Part shown: piece after piece, positions 1-24,300 of the stretch
Position numbering within the stretch: position 1 is the first letter of the stretch
Layout: each line of letters opens with the position of its first letter
NCBI RefSeq assembly: GCF_037975245.1
Contig: NC_092576.1
Span: 20,397,611 to 20,461,610 of the forward strand
DNA length: 64,000 nt
Source: Apostichopus japonicus
Taxonomy: Eukaryota > Echinodermata > Holothuroidea > Aspidochirotida > Stichopodidae
Direction of reading: 5' to 3'
Program-made: the position numbers and the translations under genes
Notes under the pieces: model-generated
Databases searched by the model: none
What the model was told of the DNA's origin: nothing
The model's input: the letters and a program-made list of their open reading frames with translations, nothing else

Positions 1-390
1 CTAACTAGAGCAGTTCTTAGACCGTACTACGCCTCTGCTCCAGATAGGTTGGATAGACAAATAACGTGTTAAAAGCAATAGGTTATATTCATTAATCGTA
101 TCTTCAATCAAGATACGGGGCGCTGAGGGACGTGTACAAGAAGCAACCCCCCCCCCCTCCACCCACGCCTCCTCGTTTTGAAAAAAATGTAAAGAGCACT
201 TGGTCGAAAGTAAAGTAGGCTAGGATTCATTTTCTGGTAAACTTAAAGTGCCTTTTTTCTTAAACATTACAATAAATCATTTCAAAAGCATTGCGATACT
301 GAATACATATAGGTTGCATTCTGTTTCCAGGTAATTCTGTTGTTTGCAACCTCACATCCAGTTCATGAGTACAAACTTCGCACTGTCGTC

Positions 391-960
391 AGGCGCGTAT
401 CCAGGATTTTCTAACCCGGGGGGCGCGAATTACTATCTAAGCGGAGCGCCACCATCGGTTGGCGCGGGGCGTACAAGACAATTTTTGGTTTTGATACCCC
501 CCAGATCACCGGAAATGGCACTTCTCGGGCTTGAAAATGAGCAACCAGATGTTCACTTTTGCCTGAGAAGCAAGTATTTCCCAAAAGTTTTTTTCCATCC
601 ATTATAACCTTTTTGAAGATTGTCACCAGTCACACATCATGTTCGACCTCGAGTAATTGCCAAGGGAGGGGCGAAGCCTGTAGGCAAACTGTCTAAGCGA
701 AGCGCCACCATGAGTTGGCGCGAAGCGTACAAGAAAAATTTTGGCCGAAAATGCCTCCCAGATCGCTGGAAATGACACTTCCCAGGCCTTGTAAGTTGCA
801 TCTAAGCATTGTCTATTTTGAAATTACTAGCGATGTCATAAAGAAAATTTGCTCGGGGGGGGGGGGGGGCGGTCGCCCCCTTCCCGAAATGCGTCATGTT
901 CCCCGACGACTCGGTCGAGTTCAAGACCAGCCACAGTTGGTTCCATATATCACAATTGTA
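391..960 (+). repeat. Two copies of a GC-rich interspersed repeat
   Basis: Copy A (about 391-590) and copy B (about 664-815) share an ordered set of blocks: an AAGCG(A/G)AGCGCCACCAT block, a TTGGCGCG(A/G)(A/G)GCGTACAAGA block, a block around CC(T)CCCAGATC, and TTCTCGGGC/TTCCCAGGC. Related blocks recur on the minus strand at 12040-12320, and fragments near 1330-1375, 43140 and 43560. It looks like a degenerate, dispersed non-coding element of unknown class. Confidence 0.6.
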
Positions 961-1211
961 CAATTGTTTAAGGCGTCCATACACACACACGCGTTATGAT
1001 AGACCATATATAGTATTTATATAGATACATTTAGTGAGAGAGGTAAAATGGAAACGTCAAAAATGGAGTTGTCGGTGTATGGGGTAGGGTGAGGCGCACA
1101 ACCCCTCCGTAATCCTTGATCTGTCACTGGCTACCCTGTGTTTATAATAGGGATCAGCGCTTTAACTATGACTGTTCCTCTTTGTCTTCCCAAGGTCTTG
1201 GCTATCTTCTA

Positions 1212-1330
1212 CTCCCTCCTTTTCTTCTTTTTCTCTCTTTTTTCTTTTCCCTTCCTTCCTCTCCTCCTTTTCTTTTTTCCCCCTCCTTTTCCCTTTTTAC
1301 TTCTCTCTTTTTCTCTCCTCTTTTCCTTAC
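1212..1330. repeat. Polypyrimidine tract
   Basis: About 115 bp of almost pure C and T on the plus strand. Long homopurine/homopyrimidine DNA can form triplex structures. A similar tract is at 43480-43558 in S8-4 intron 5. The reading frames through it are not genes. Confidence 0.7.
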
Positions 1331-2249
1331 CCGGGGGGCGCGCGCCCCCAACGCCCCGCCCCCTGGATACGCGCCTGGTCGTTCGACGTTTGTACAACCA
1401 CACCATTTCACCCTCTCCACTCTCCACTCTCCACTCTTTCTCAAAATATTCCCTTCCTCTGCTTCCAAATTATAGAATAATTATATTACAGATATGTGAA
1501 AATCAATACGATAGGAATGTTTGTGTAAATATTTAGAAACAATAACACAGTGTGCTGAGTTTGCAGCATACTATTGTTTTTGTGTGAGAGATGAACGAAA
1601 GATACTTTTATTTATAATAACTGTATATAGTATAGACGAAGTCCACCTTATAGTTTTTAAAACAGCATTAATTGATAAAACCTATCATACATTTTCCTGG
1701 CAAACCTTAATTTAACAGGACCCACTGTTGTCTCGACGTACTATAATTTCTCGGGAGTGTGACAACTGGACCCTACCCCATTAAAGTGTACCCGGTTGTG
1801 CCCCTGCTTCATTCCTTCAACTTTGACATTGTGTTAGATTGTAACACTTTCAACACTGGTATGCAAATATTCACACCTAATTGTATTCCCTCGATCTAAC
1901 ATCTCACTGTGGTTCAAATTATTTGGATAGTCCAAATTAAGGAGATATTTTCCTTTTATCTTATCTACAAAGCATTGCCCCCTCCCCCCCCCCCAAAAAA
2001 AAAGTACTTTATGAAATGTTTAATGTTTTCTTTTCAAAACATTGCAATATACTGATAGTTCATGATGTGATTTTAATTGAACTCAATTTTGCAGATGCTA
2101 TGTTAAGGATGAAGTATTACATAAACAGATTGTGAAACAATAAACATTTTATTTTATTTATTTATTTCAAGTTACCAAATTTGAAGTAAATAAAGAGCAA
2201 GGAGTCAAAAGAAGAATGACAAAACAACTGTTAGTTTAAGCTCGGTAAT

Positions 2250-2272
2250 TTTATTCTTCATTTTCTTTATTA
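2250..2272 (-). terminator. Poly(A) signals of S8-1
   Basis: On the minus strand, AATAAA motifs are complementary to 2250-2255 and about 2267-2272, 39-61 nt beyond the S8-1 stop codon. This gives a very short 3' UTR. Confidence 0.6.
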
Positions 2273-2310
2273 CAATTCATTAAGACGTGTTTTCAACATT
2301 ATAGTTGTGC

Positions 2311-7733
<5,423 letters not shown>

Positions 7734-7739
7734 CTTGTC

Positions 7740-9480
7740 CTATTACATAAAAGGAATGTGTTGTAAACATACAGTAACGATATTACAATAAAGTAATTAC
7801 GGTCTCACTCGTGCCTATCCTACAGGGTGCTAATGTCGACTCATGTAGCTAGAGAGATATAGATTACATTCAAACTATACTATGTACATATAGAATGTAT
7901 ACGTGTACACTACATTGTCCGACCAAATGAATATAGAATGCATTAACCTAAAGCAGCTAGTGGTGGTGTTTAAGCATATCCTAGTCCAGATCAGATCCAA
8001 TCAAATAGCCAGTGCAATGGCATACAGGTGTGGATCGGGAGAGCCTGATTTTTCTCTTGAACTGCGTGTTTAGTATAACCCTATCTGTAATGTCAATCAC
8101 AACTTTGTTGCTAATTCTCTTGAGACTTTAGATAATAGATACAACTCTTATTAAGGTGCAACATAGCTCTATGCCTCGGTTATTTTCTAAACATTTAAAA
8201 AATATAATTGTGACTTATTGTTATTACAATGATAAGCAATATGGGTAATGGATGGTTTAAATGACTAATGACTTTCAATTAACGTGGAATCAAAGTTGAG
8301 GAGGGTTACTGAACTTACCTTCTTAAAGTAATATTTCATGCAGTTATCAAGCCTTCTCTCTGCCTTAGCTACTTGGAGTACCGTTGCTTTAGATCTTGTG
8401 CCCTATCAATGATTTGATATGGTTAGCCTCCGTTATAACTAGGCGTATACCTGTTTCTGTGTGACTGACACAGCTGGCGTATGGTTTGTATATGATTAAT
8501 CATCTCGTATCTTCAGGTCAAACTGATATATAGCTGCTGACATCATGCAAATACGAATAAGTGCTCTGCACTTATATTTCTGAAGAACCCCCCCCCCCCC
8601 TCCTTTCCCGGTCCTCTTTCTAACAAAGGGAAAGGAGGTAAAGGACATAAAATTAAAAGGTAACACATCAACTTCATCATACTTAAACTAAATGAAGACG
8701 GCTTAGGATTACATTTATTTGAACTGACATAATAATGCCTCACTTCGGAGCTAGGTCAAGAAACAAAGACATTTTACCGGAAGTTGCCTTAGCTGTGTAT
8801 ATGCATTATTTGACGAAACTGCTGCCAATGCAAGATTAGTAGTGTAACTAAAATAATTAGAATCTGACCTTAAGGGGGCGGGGGGGGGATAAACACGAGG
8901 TAAATGGTGATATGACTTAAAGTTGATGCCTTGAACTCCGAACCCACTTCTTCTTTAAAGAGAGAAAATTTGCGAGACATTCTTGCACTTCCGTGAAACG
9001 CTTGCATCACCTCAATCAACTAAACCAATAAATTTGTCTTATATACAACAGCTTGGAGTTTTCCTTTTCGTTCGTTTTAAAGGACTGCGTTTATCTATAA
9101 TGAATACAACAAGAAGTTAGTTTATTTAGAGATTGGGCTGATTAAGGTCACTGTGGGAGAATACCAGCTGTGTTGGAAGTTGGTTGTGTTGTGTGACTTT
9201 GTTATACATCTAAACACACTGGTTTCATTTCTGTTTCATCTGTCCAACTAACCAAAGACGTTTGAAATCGACAGTTGTTCCAACAAAAGAGGTAAAGATC
9301 GTCTCTTTTATTCAGTTATGAAAATTGTACTTACTTTAGAAACAATTATTTTGTTGTTGTATATTTTTCACACCTCCATAATTGTTGGCTAGCGTGCTTT
9401 ACTATTTCAACTTCAACAGTATAGTTTGTTAGGGCACCTATCAGGCTTGATTAGGTTAACAATCAAATTGACGACAAATT
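7740..9480. other. Intergenic region between divergent S8-1 and S8-2
   Basis: There are no coding exons. The 2.27 kb between the two start codons is AT-rich unique sequence, with C and G homopolymer runs near 8588 and 8875. It presumably holds both promoters. Confidence 0.5.
8319..8534 (-). promoter_or_regulatory. Possible S8-1 promoter and leader exon
   Basis: On the minus strand, a TATATATC element complementary to about 8526-8533 lies upstream of a strong donor (AAG|GTAAGT) whose last exonic base is 8319. The first coding exon has an acceptor (AATAG) six nt before the ATG. A leader exon of about 180 nt spliced to 7739 would fit. This is inferred from signals only. Confidence 0.3.
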
Positions 9481-9504
9481 GGTGTTATTCCTATTTGAAT
9501 CGAC

Positions 9505-9561
9505 TATAAATAGACCTTCACATTTCTTGATAGTCAAATATGACTCGGACACTTAAAAAAA
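9505..9561 (+). promoter_or_regulatory. TATA box and possible leader exon of S8-2
   Basis: TATAAATA at 9505-9512 is followed about 50 nt later by a donor-like AAAAAA|GTAAGC with GT at 9562-9563. The coding exon is preceded by an acceptor ending at 9989. Transcription starting near 9537 with a roughly 25-nt leader exon would fit this spacing. Confidence 0.4.
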
Positions 9562-10006
9562 AGTAAGCACTTCTTTACAGTTTTGCAGTATTTTTTCTTA
9601 TTTTAAATTTCCTACAACTATTCTGAAAACCTTGTGTTTACATTTTGCAACAGAGCCACAACGGAAGGGCTATGTCTCCGCAAGCGAATCCTCAGTTATA
9701 CACAGATTCATTTCTTCTATAGGGCTACACTCTGTTATGAAAGGTTAAAGAACGTAAAATATAAGAATTTACGGTAACATATGTTGTTTGCTACAAAAAA
9801 GAACAAATCAGTAAAATAAACCTGTCTAAAGTGACATCAATCTTGGTAAAATCTTGGCATGTAATCATATCCTGTATGTGCAAATGAATATGCAAAACTG
9901 AAAGTTCCTTCATAGCGTATGAGTAGTGATAACGTGCTATGGCTGTTCATAGACTATTTAATTTCAACATCACCTGCCTTTCCTTACAGATAAAAGACTA
10001 AGCAAG

Positions 10007-17005
<6,999 letters not shown>

Positions 17006-17074
17006 TTTATTCAATAATTAGACAGTTGCCGACTGAGTTGATTTGTTTCATAAAATATGTATTAAAAAGTCTTA

Positions 17075-17080
17075 AATAAA
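17075..17080 (+). terminator. Poly(A) signal of S8-2
   Basis: AATAAA lies 70 nt after the TGA stop of S8-2, just before the SINE insertion. Confidence 0.65.
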
Positions 17081-17106
17081 CCGATATTGTCTTCTAGTTT
17101 TCTTTA

Positions 17107-17395
17107 TTTACTTGGCTAAGGCGTCGGACTCGTGATCCAAGGATTGCTGGTTCGACTCCTGCCTAGCTCATTGCGTTGTGTCCTTGGGCAAGATGCTTTT
17201 TCTAAATTGCCTCTCTCCACCCAGGGGTTAAATAAGTACATGTGAGGTAACTTGTCATTGGGCGCAGTATATAACTGCTGCCGACTGGAGGGATTGTCTC
17301 TGGGACAGGTAAACATTGACCAGGGGTAATATAACGTCTGTAAAGCGCTTTGAGACCTATCGCTGGTGTAAAGCGCTATATAAAACTCAAATATA
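17107..17395 (+). mobile_element. tRNA-headed SINE just past the S8-2 poly(A) signal
   Basis: About 90% similar by eye to the copy at 14555-14868 over its whole body and the same 3' end, but missing the first few bases of the head. It starts about 27 bp after the S8-2 AATAAA at 17075-17080. Confidence 0.8.
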
Positions 17396-17399
17396 ACTA

Positions 17400-18600
17400 A
17401 TATAGGGTAAATATGCTTTTTATTTGAGTGTTTGTTTTTTACTAATCATGCTTATTTGAGTATGTGGCCGAGTTTGAGTGTGTGGCCTAGGAGGGAGTCT
17501 TTCACGTGGCTATTTTCGGCGTCACTAATAGCGACAATTTTATTGGACTAAACAATATAAACAAGCGTAGAAGTGTCATAGTGCCCAGATCCTTACACAG
17601 TTAAAGACAGAAGCAAAGCCCATCGAGAGTGGTTAACACATCTCAAATATGAAGTAAATTTGAAAGCTTATTTAATGAGAGTTTTGTCAGTTCTGTGTAG
17701 TGTTTGACAATTTTGTTTGTTCGTGTCCTACAGTAAGCTCAGTGCTATATAACTGCGAGATGTTAGGTGTGCTAGCTGGAACCGGTGTTAATGAATCGTA
17801 AACACGCCTTCTTTATGACTTTCTGCAATTGACCACATTTAAAGTGGGCCTATGCTTCCTGGAATGGGACTACATGGTGGAAAAACGTACACAGGAAAGT
17901 ATTGTTAGGAAATAATAGAAAAGAAAACGTGGACAAAACTGTAAACATAAGAACATTAACCCCATAAAAAATCCTGCGTGCTAACCCCCAAAACCTTTGC
18001 GTGCTTCGTCCACAGATAGGAAGAGATATCCTAGTTTAGCTACACTGGTACTGAATGCACGAATTACCAGAAATATCACACGAGGAATTAAACATTATAA
18101 ACAAGCGTAGAATATAGTTAACAGATTTTAGTGCACGAGATATATGTGAACAATCTAACTAGTAAACAGTTTTTATTTTATTTTAGTAAAAATACAATAA
18201 CAACATCTAACTGAAACAACCTAAAACACTAATCTTCGACTCCAATTACAAACTTTTAGCAATTGCTGCCAAAGTGACCCTAAAGTTTATATATTCACCT
18301 TTAATAGCTTAATTGGTAACTGATTCAATTAAAGTTAATGAAATATTAAACCCGTTAACTAGGTGAAAATTATGAATCGAAATGCAAAAAATTAAAAGAC
18401 GTTTTCCTAATCGTCGGAGCATCCTTTGAAGCAGACGTTTAATTATTCCTAATTGTAATTCTTGACATTCGTTTTAGTTATATCTAATGCAAACTCTACA
18501 ACATGCATGCTACTACTGCTGTGGTGAACATCTATTATTCGTAATTTTAATATATATTACATTCATTGAACCCTTAAATACAGAAATAAGTGTACTCACA
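17400..18600. other. Intergenic, nothing recognised
   Basis: AT-rich sequence with no coding exon or structured repeat that I can identify. Confidence 0.5.
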
Positions 18601-18609
18601 GACTGATAC

Positions 18610-18875
18610 AACAATTGCTCTTATTGTACCGGCCACATCATATGGTTTATGTAGATATCGCTCCCATTGTACCGGCCACACCATATGGTTTATGTAGATA
18701 TTGCTCTAATTGTACCAGCCACACCAAATGGTTTATTTAGATATTGCTCTATTTGTACCGGCCACACCATACTGTTTATGTAGATATTACTCTAATTGTA
18801 CCGGCCACACCATATGGTTTATGTAGATATTGCTCTGATTGTACCAGCCACACCATATGGTTTATGTAGATATGT
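18610..18875. repeat. 44-bp tandem repeat, six copies
   Basis: A unit of 43-44 bp with the core TTGTACCGGCCACACCATAT then GGTTTATGTAGATATTGCTC is repeated six times, about 90% alike. Confidence 0.9.
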
Positions 18876-19464
18876 TCATTATTCTTAGAACTAAAAAAAA
18901 TTAAACTTTCATATCTTTATAATTCACGAGAATTGTCAGTTTAATCGAAGAAATGTTACTAGAATGCACTTGCATGTATGTGTAAGAATACTTTATAAAT
19001 AGAATAGTAAAAACACTTTTAATTTGGGTAAAATTATAATCAAAGTGACTCAAACAACACAAGTAGGTTTGTTAACACAGACTTATAAATTATCTTGTAA
19101 ATTCAATAATTCTTCAATATGTGACCAATATTTTTACTTCTATTTCTCTTCATGCATATAAACACAATTCAATGCATTAAATATAGCCACCAATGGAATG
19201 ACGAGTATGATATTCTGCTAGAGCTTTCGATTATGGGTCTTTGTTTTTTTTACTTATTTCACTTATATATTAAAATGCTTTCTTCTATAGACGATAGAAT
19301 CAGACCCTTTTATGAGTGTTTAATATTTCAATAACTTTGTTTGGAAGTATGAGTCCAGTTTATTTACATCCTTGTACAGTTGTATTGTAATGTTCTCATT
19401 CACCCGATACACACAGAGAACACATCAGTTATTACTGTCAGTCTTAAAGTTTGTACCAAAGTAC

Positions 19465-19647
19465 AAACTGGATCATGCTATAAATCGGTAGCATGTGCTA
19501 TTAGTATTACAGTAAGAACTGAGTATGTGTAATTCCAACAAATCCAGTTGTTTGGGATTTGTTGGAATTACAAATATCTTTAGTTCTTACCTTAATCCTA
19601 ATAGCACATGCTACCGATTTATCATATTTATCAGCACAATCCAGTTT
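19465..19647. mobile_element. Hairpin MITE-like element
   Basis: Two inverted arms of about 82-95 bp (19465-19545 and 19553-19647) around a 7-bp loop. The inner 17 bp (GTAATTCCAACAAATCC) is perfect, and the outer part (AAACTGGAT, AATCGGTAGCATGTGCTATTAG) matches with small gaps. No ORF. Confidence 0.75.
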
Positions 19648-20372
19648 TTACTGTGCTTCAAAGTTTTAAGATTTACAGTTCTGACTGTAATCTCTGCGTG
19701 AATCGGCTGTGTACTCATATAATTGAACATCGCTACAGCGTAAAAGAAATCCTGTTACAAATGTTTGATTTTGTGACACAGCAACACATCTCAAAATTAT
19801 TGCTAACAAGTGGAAGATTTATGACCAAAATAACTTAAAAGAAATACAAGAGACATTTTGAACACAATTTATTAAGCGAACTGGGTTATCGTGAGTAAAT
19901 AAGAAAATAAAAAAAAGAATGTAGCCCCAAAAACCGATGGCAACAATTAAGTATACTTGCCAACTATGTGTGTGCCCTTCTGGAGATCAAGATGGTATGT
20001 AAGCCACCCAATTAAAGAAATCAGAGTATATCATTTATAACTCAAATCTAATAGTGAACGAACTGTGTACATATACTTTAAGATCGTCAAGCAAATATCC
20101 AAGTCAATTGTTAATAGAGTTTTGCTTAGTTACAAAGCTTCATGAGCGTTCTAACTAACTTGTTCCATATGTAGATTAACCATCAACATTGATTTAGATT
20201 ATATTAACTGATTTCTTGTATAAATCTCGTCAAGGTTCTAATGCAAATATAGTATCATCTGCAAGATATTACTTTGGATTGCTGGAACCCAACAGAATAT
20301 AAATAAAGTCTTCAATCACCTTTAAGATTTTCCGAAATGTCAATACAGGATAAAGAGACACTTTAAACAAGC

Positions 20373-21247
20373 GATGGCAGCAGACATCGAAATAACCTTT
20401 GAAACTGTTTTGTTAGAGCTGTTTGTTAAGTTATTGCAGAAGAATGCCTACGTGTACTTGTGAGCAAACGATGGCAGCAGACATCGAAAGAACCTTTGAA
20501 AGAAACACTGTTTGTTAGAGCTGTTTGTTAAGCTATTGCAGGAGAATGCCTACGTGTACTTGTGAGCAAACGATGGCTGCAGACATCGGAATAACCTTTG
20601 AAAGTAACACTGTTTTGTGAGAGCTGTTTGTTAAGTTATTGCAGGAGAATGCCTACGTGTACTTGTGAGCAAACGATGGCAGCAGACATCGAAAGAACCT
20701 TTGAAAGAAACACTGTTTTGTTAGAGCTGTTTGTTAAGTTATTGCAGGAGAATGCCTACGTGTACTTGTGAGCAAACGATGGCAGCAGACATCGAAAGAA
20801 CCTTTGAAAGAAACACTGTTTTGTTAGAGCTGTTTGTTAAGTTATTGCAGAAGAATGCCTACGTGTACTTGTGAGCTAACGATGGCAGCAGACATCGGAA
20901 TAACCTTTGAAAGAAACACTGTTTTGTTAGAGCTGTTTGTTAAGTTATTGCAGGAGAATGCCTACGTGTACTTGTGAGCAAACGATGGCAGCAGACATCG
21001 AAAGAACCTTTGAAAGAAACACTGTTTTGTTAGAGCTGTTTGTTAAGTTATTGCAGAAGAATGCCTACGTGTACTTGTGAGCAAACGATGGCAGCAGACA
21101 TCGAAAGAACCTTTGAAAGAAACACTGTTTTGTTAGAGCTGTTTGTTAAGTTATTGCAGAAGAATGCCTACGTGTACTTGTGAGCAAACGATGGCAGCAG
21201 ACATCGAAAGAACCTTTGAAAGAAACACTGTTTTGTTAGAGCTTTTT
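20373..21247 (+). repeat. 103-bp satellite-like tandem array
   Basis: About 8.5 copies starting at 20373, 20470, 20572, 20675, 20778, 20881, 20984, 21087 and 21190. Inner copies keep an exact 103-bp period, and identity is very high. The first copy is shorter. Each starts GATGGCAGCAGACATCG. The period is not a multiple of three, and stops occur in each frame. Confidence 0.95.
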
Positions 21248-21320
21248 GTTGTAAATTGCATACAGAGAAATGACAGACATTCTTTGCATACCGAGCTTAA
21301 CTCTTTACTTCGAGAAACTA

Positions 21321-24300
21321 CACTGAAAACTTAAATTGGTTCACCGACTAACATAACGTTAGTCCATCTGGTGCCTCTCCCGACTAACATAGCCTTAGTC
21401 AGTTGCTATACCGACTAATTTATTCCTTAGTCAGTTGGATTTCTTAGTGGGTCATCTTAGTCCGTCAACTTAGTCGATCAACAATTTCTTAGTCAGTAAA
21501 TGTATATTAGTCAGTTACATTAGTTGGTGACATTAGTCGGTCTTTACCGACTAATTTATATGAGCCACCGACTAGTTTATAGCAGGTTTTACATTAGTCA
21601 GGATGGTGCCTCTCCCGACTAACCTTTCTTAGTCGGTATCGACTGACTAGTTGCACTGACTAGAATCACTGAAAGAATTAAACCCGACTAGTTTCACTGA
21701 CTAGCATCACTGAAAGAAAAGAGAGCAGAAGAAACACAAATAATGTGTACGTTGGCAGTATTTATTTCTGATAAAACTTCTGATGTCTACAAAGGCTGAC
21801 TTTCGACAGATAGGGAAGAAATCATTGTAAACAAAAATCTGAAAATGTGATTTTATTCCAACAAAGTTAAGACAAGTTAATGGATCAAACATGAATCGCA
21901 AAAGTATAGCACTGCACAATAATGCAAAGTTGAATCTTGGGCAAGGGTTCCTCATGACTTTCGTTTTAAAGTGGTACCCCAAATCGACACCAGTTAAGTC
22001 TTCACGAACAAAGAGTGTTTCTCCTAACTACAAATGGCCTCCCACTTGTCTTCAGGAAGCCAAAATCTGCACCATTATTGACCTGTGAACAGAAAATATG
22101 ATATACGTGTAAGCACAGATACAGATATAGCACATGATAACTCACATTATCATAAACATACATTTACATTAAAAATTTATAACATATTGGGAAGTATACA
22201 TTTAAATCTAGGTCCCTCAAATTATAAGCCAGGAATAGCAGCTTTACCAAATAATTATTAGCTTTGCACAGCATAACACCAAGTTATTTTTCAAAGCTTA
22301 ATAATTATGTTAATAATGATCCCAATAGACCGGGAGCCCAGAGGGTTTGGTTAGCTGGGAAGGTAACCAATTGCCTTGTACATCACAATGTTCACAGTGC
22401 ATTCCTGTATATGAAACCTGACGACTGGCAAACCGACTGTGGTGGGTGTGGCTGGGAGAGCAATTTTAAAGTCACCTGATAGCTAACCTAGATCAGTTTT
22501 CATGGTAACCACATCAAAGTAAGAACAATGTGTCAGGTATGGCCCCAAGAGCAACAAATGGCCATTGCCAGTAATTATTGGTGGTGGGGTACCCCTGCCA
22601 GTGATCAACAATTGACCCCTCACGGCTGACCTAGGTCAGCTCATGAGGTAACCACTTGAAACCTACTGGAAAATGTTGGTTAGGACTTCAGATACAAGGG
22701 ATGGGCATTGCCAGTAATTTTTATTGGTGGGGTACCCCTGCCAGTAGACCCCCAATATGCCCATCCCCCATTGACCTAGATGAGCTCATGATGTAACCAG
22801 TTGAAAACTACTGGAAAATGGTATCACTTCATATGTAAGGGATGGGCATTTCCAGTATTTTATATTAGTGGGGTACCCCTGCCAGTAGACCCCCAAAATG
22901 CCCCCCCCCCCCTCATTGATCTAGGTCAGCTCATGATTTAACCAGTTGAAAACTACTGGAAAATGATTGACAGGATTCTATATGTAAGGGATGGGCAGAC
23001 TCTGGCAGTGGTGGCCCACCAATATAAAATACTGGAAATGCCCATCCTTACATATGAAGTGATACCTATCATTTTCCTGTAGGTTTCAACTGGTCAAATC
23101 ATGAGCTCACCTAGGTCAATGAGGGGATGGGCATATTGGGGGTCTACTGGCAGGGGTACCCCACCAATAAAAATTACTGGCAATGCCCATCCCTTGTATC
23201 TGAAGTCCTAACCAACATTTTCCAGTAGGTTTCAAGTGGTTACCTCATGAGATGACCTAGGTCAGCCGTGAGGGGTCAATTGTTGATCACTGGCAGGGGT
23301 ACCCCACCACCAATAATTACTGGCGAGGGCCATTTGTTGCTCTTGGGGCCATACCTGACACATTGTTCTTACTTTGATGTGGTTACCATGAAAACTGATC
23401 TAGGTTAGCTGTTAGGTGACTTTAAAATTGCTCTCCCAGCCACATCCACCACAGTCGGTTTGCCAGTCGTCAGGTTTCATATACAGGAATGCATTGTGAA
23501 CATTGTGATGTACCAGGCAATTGGTTACCTTCCCAGCTAACCAAACCCTCTGGACTCCCGCTCTACAGATCAGTGAAAATTTGACCAAACTTATGAAGCT
23601 TGCAGGTAAATGATATACTAGACTGTTTTTTTTTTAAAAACAGGTTATGAAAAGTATCTTTAATATCATTAAACAGTTGGGTACAATAGTTAAACTCACT
23701 CTTCCATCTTTTTTCTCTATGGTACTTGTTCCTTTGCTATTTGGACTCTTGGATAAACTCTTTTGTTCTGCGAAGGGTACCAATATATCATCTTAAAACA
23801 TGTCTTTAAGCCATATATAACACAGTTCTCCTCTTCTGTTGTTGCCTCCACACTGGTGTCGTACATCACAGGAAACCTCACCCTTGACTTAGATATTTGG
23901 CTTTTCAATTCCTGCTGGAAAAAAGAAACAGCAAAGTATTCATCATTTGAAAAAATAAATAAATAAAGTTGTCACCACAAAGTTATGTGAGATTTGCTTC
24001 CACTATAGTCTCAAAAAACAATCCCAAAGTTTGAAGCAGACTGTATAAAGCTGAAAATTTGAACGAGAGTGTCATCACCATTGCAACCAGAATCAAATGC
24101 CCAGAATACAGTGATAATAAAACATGGGCTAAATCTTTGTTTGTTTTTATGATCTTTAAAAATATAAAATTTTAGAAACAGAAATGCACTGAGCCAACTT
24201 ATTTATAGGCCTAATCATTTTTAGTTGTTATTTTGCTTGCTCACATAACAAGCCTGTTTAGACCTAGGCTAGAGGAGAATCAATACTTTGTTACACTAAG

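Larger units (their letters stand above)
1..2310. other. Geneless repeat-rich flank downstream of S8-1
   Basis: No exon with coding character was found. The stretch holds two copies of a GC-rich interspersed repeat, several C- or G-homopolymer runs (around 149, 856 and 1981), a CT-rich strand-asymmetric tract at 1212-1330 and AT-rich unique sequence. The open frames here are readings of the repeats. Confidence 0.6.

Noticed and set aside
21143-21334. 63-residue frame with ADIERTFERNTVLLELFV
   Set aside because: It runs through the 103-bp satellite, whose period is not a multiple of three, so the frame is not conserved between units.
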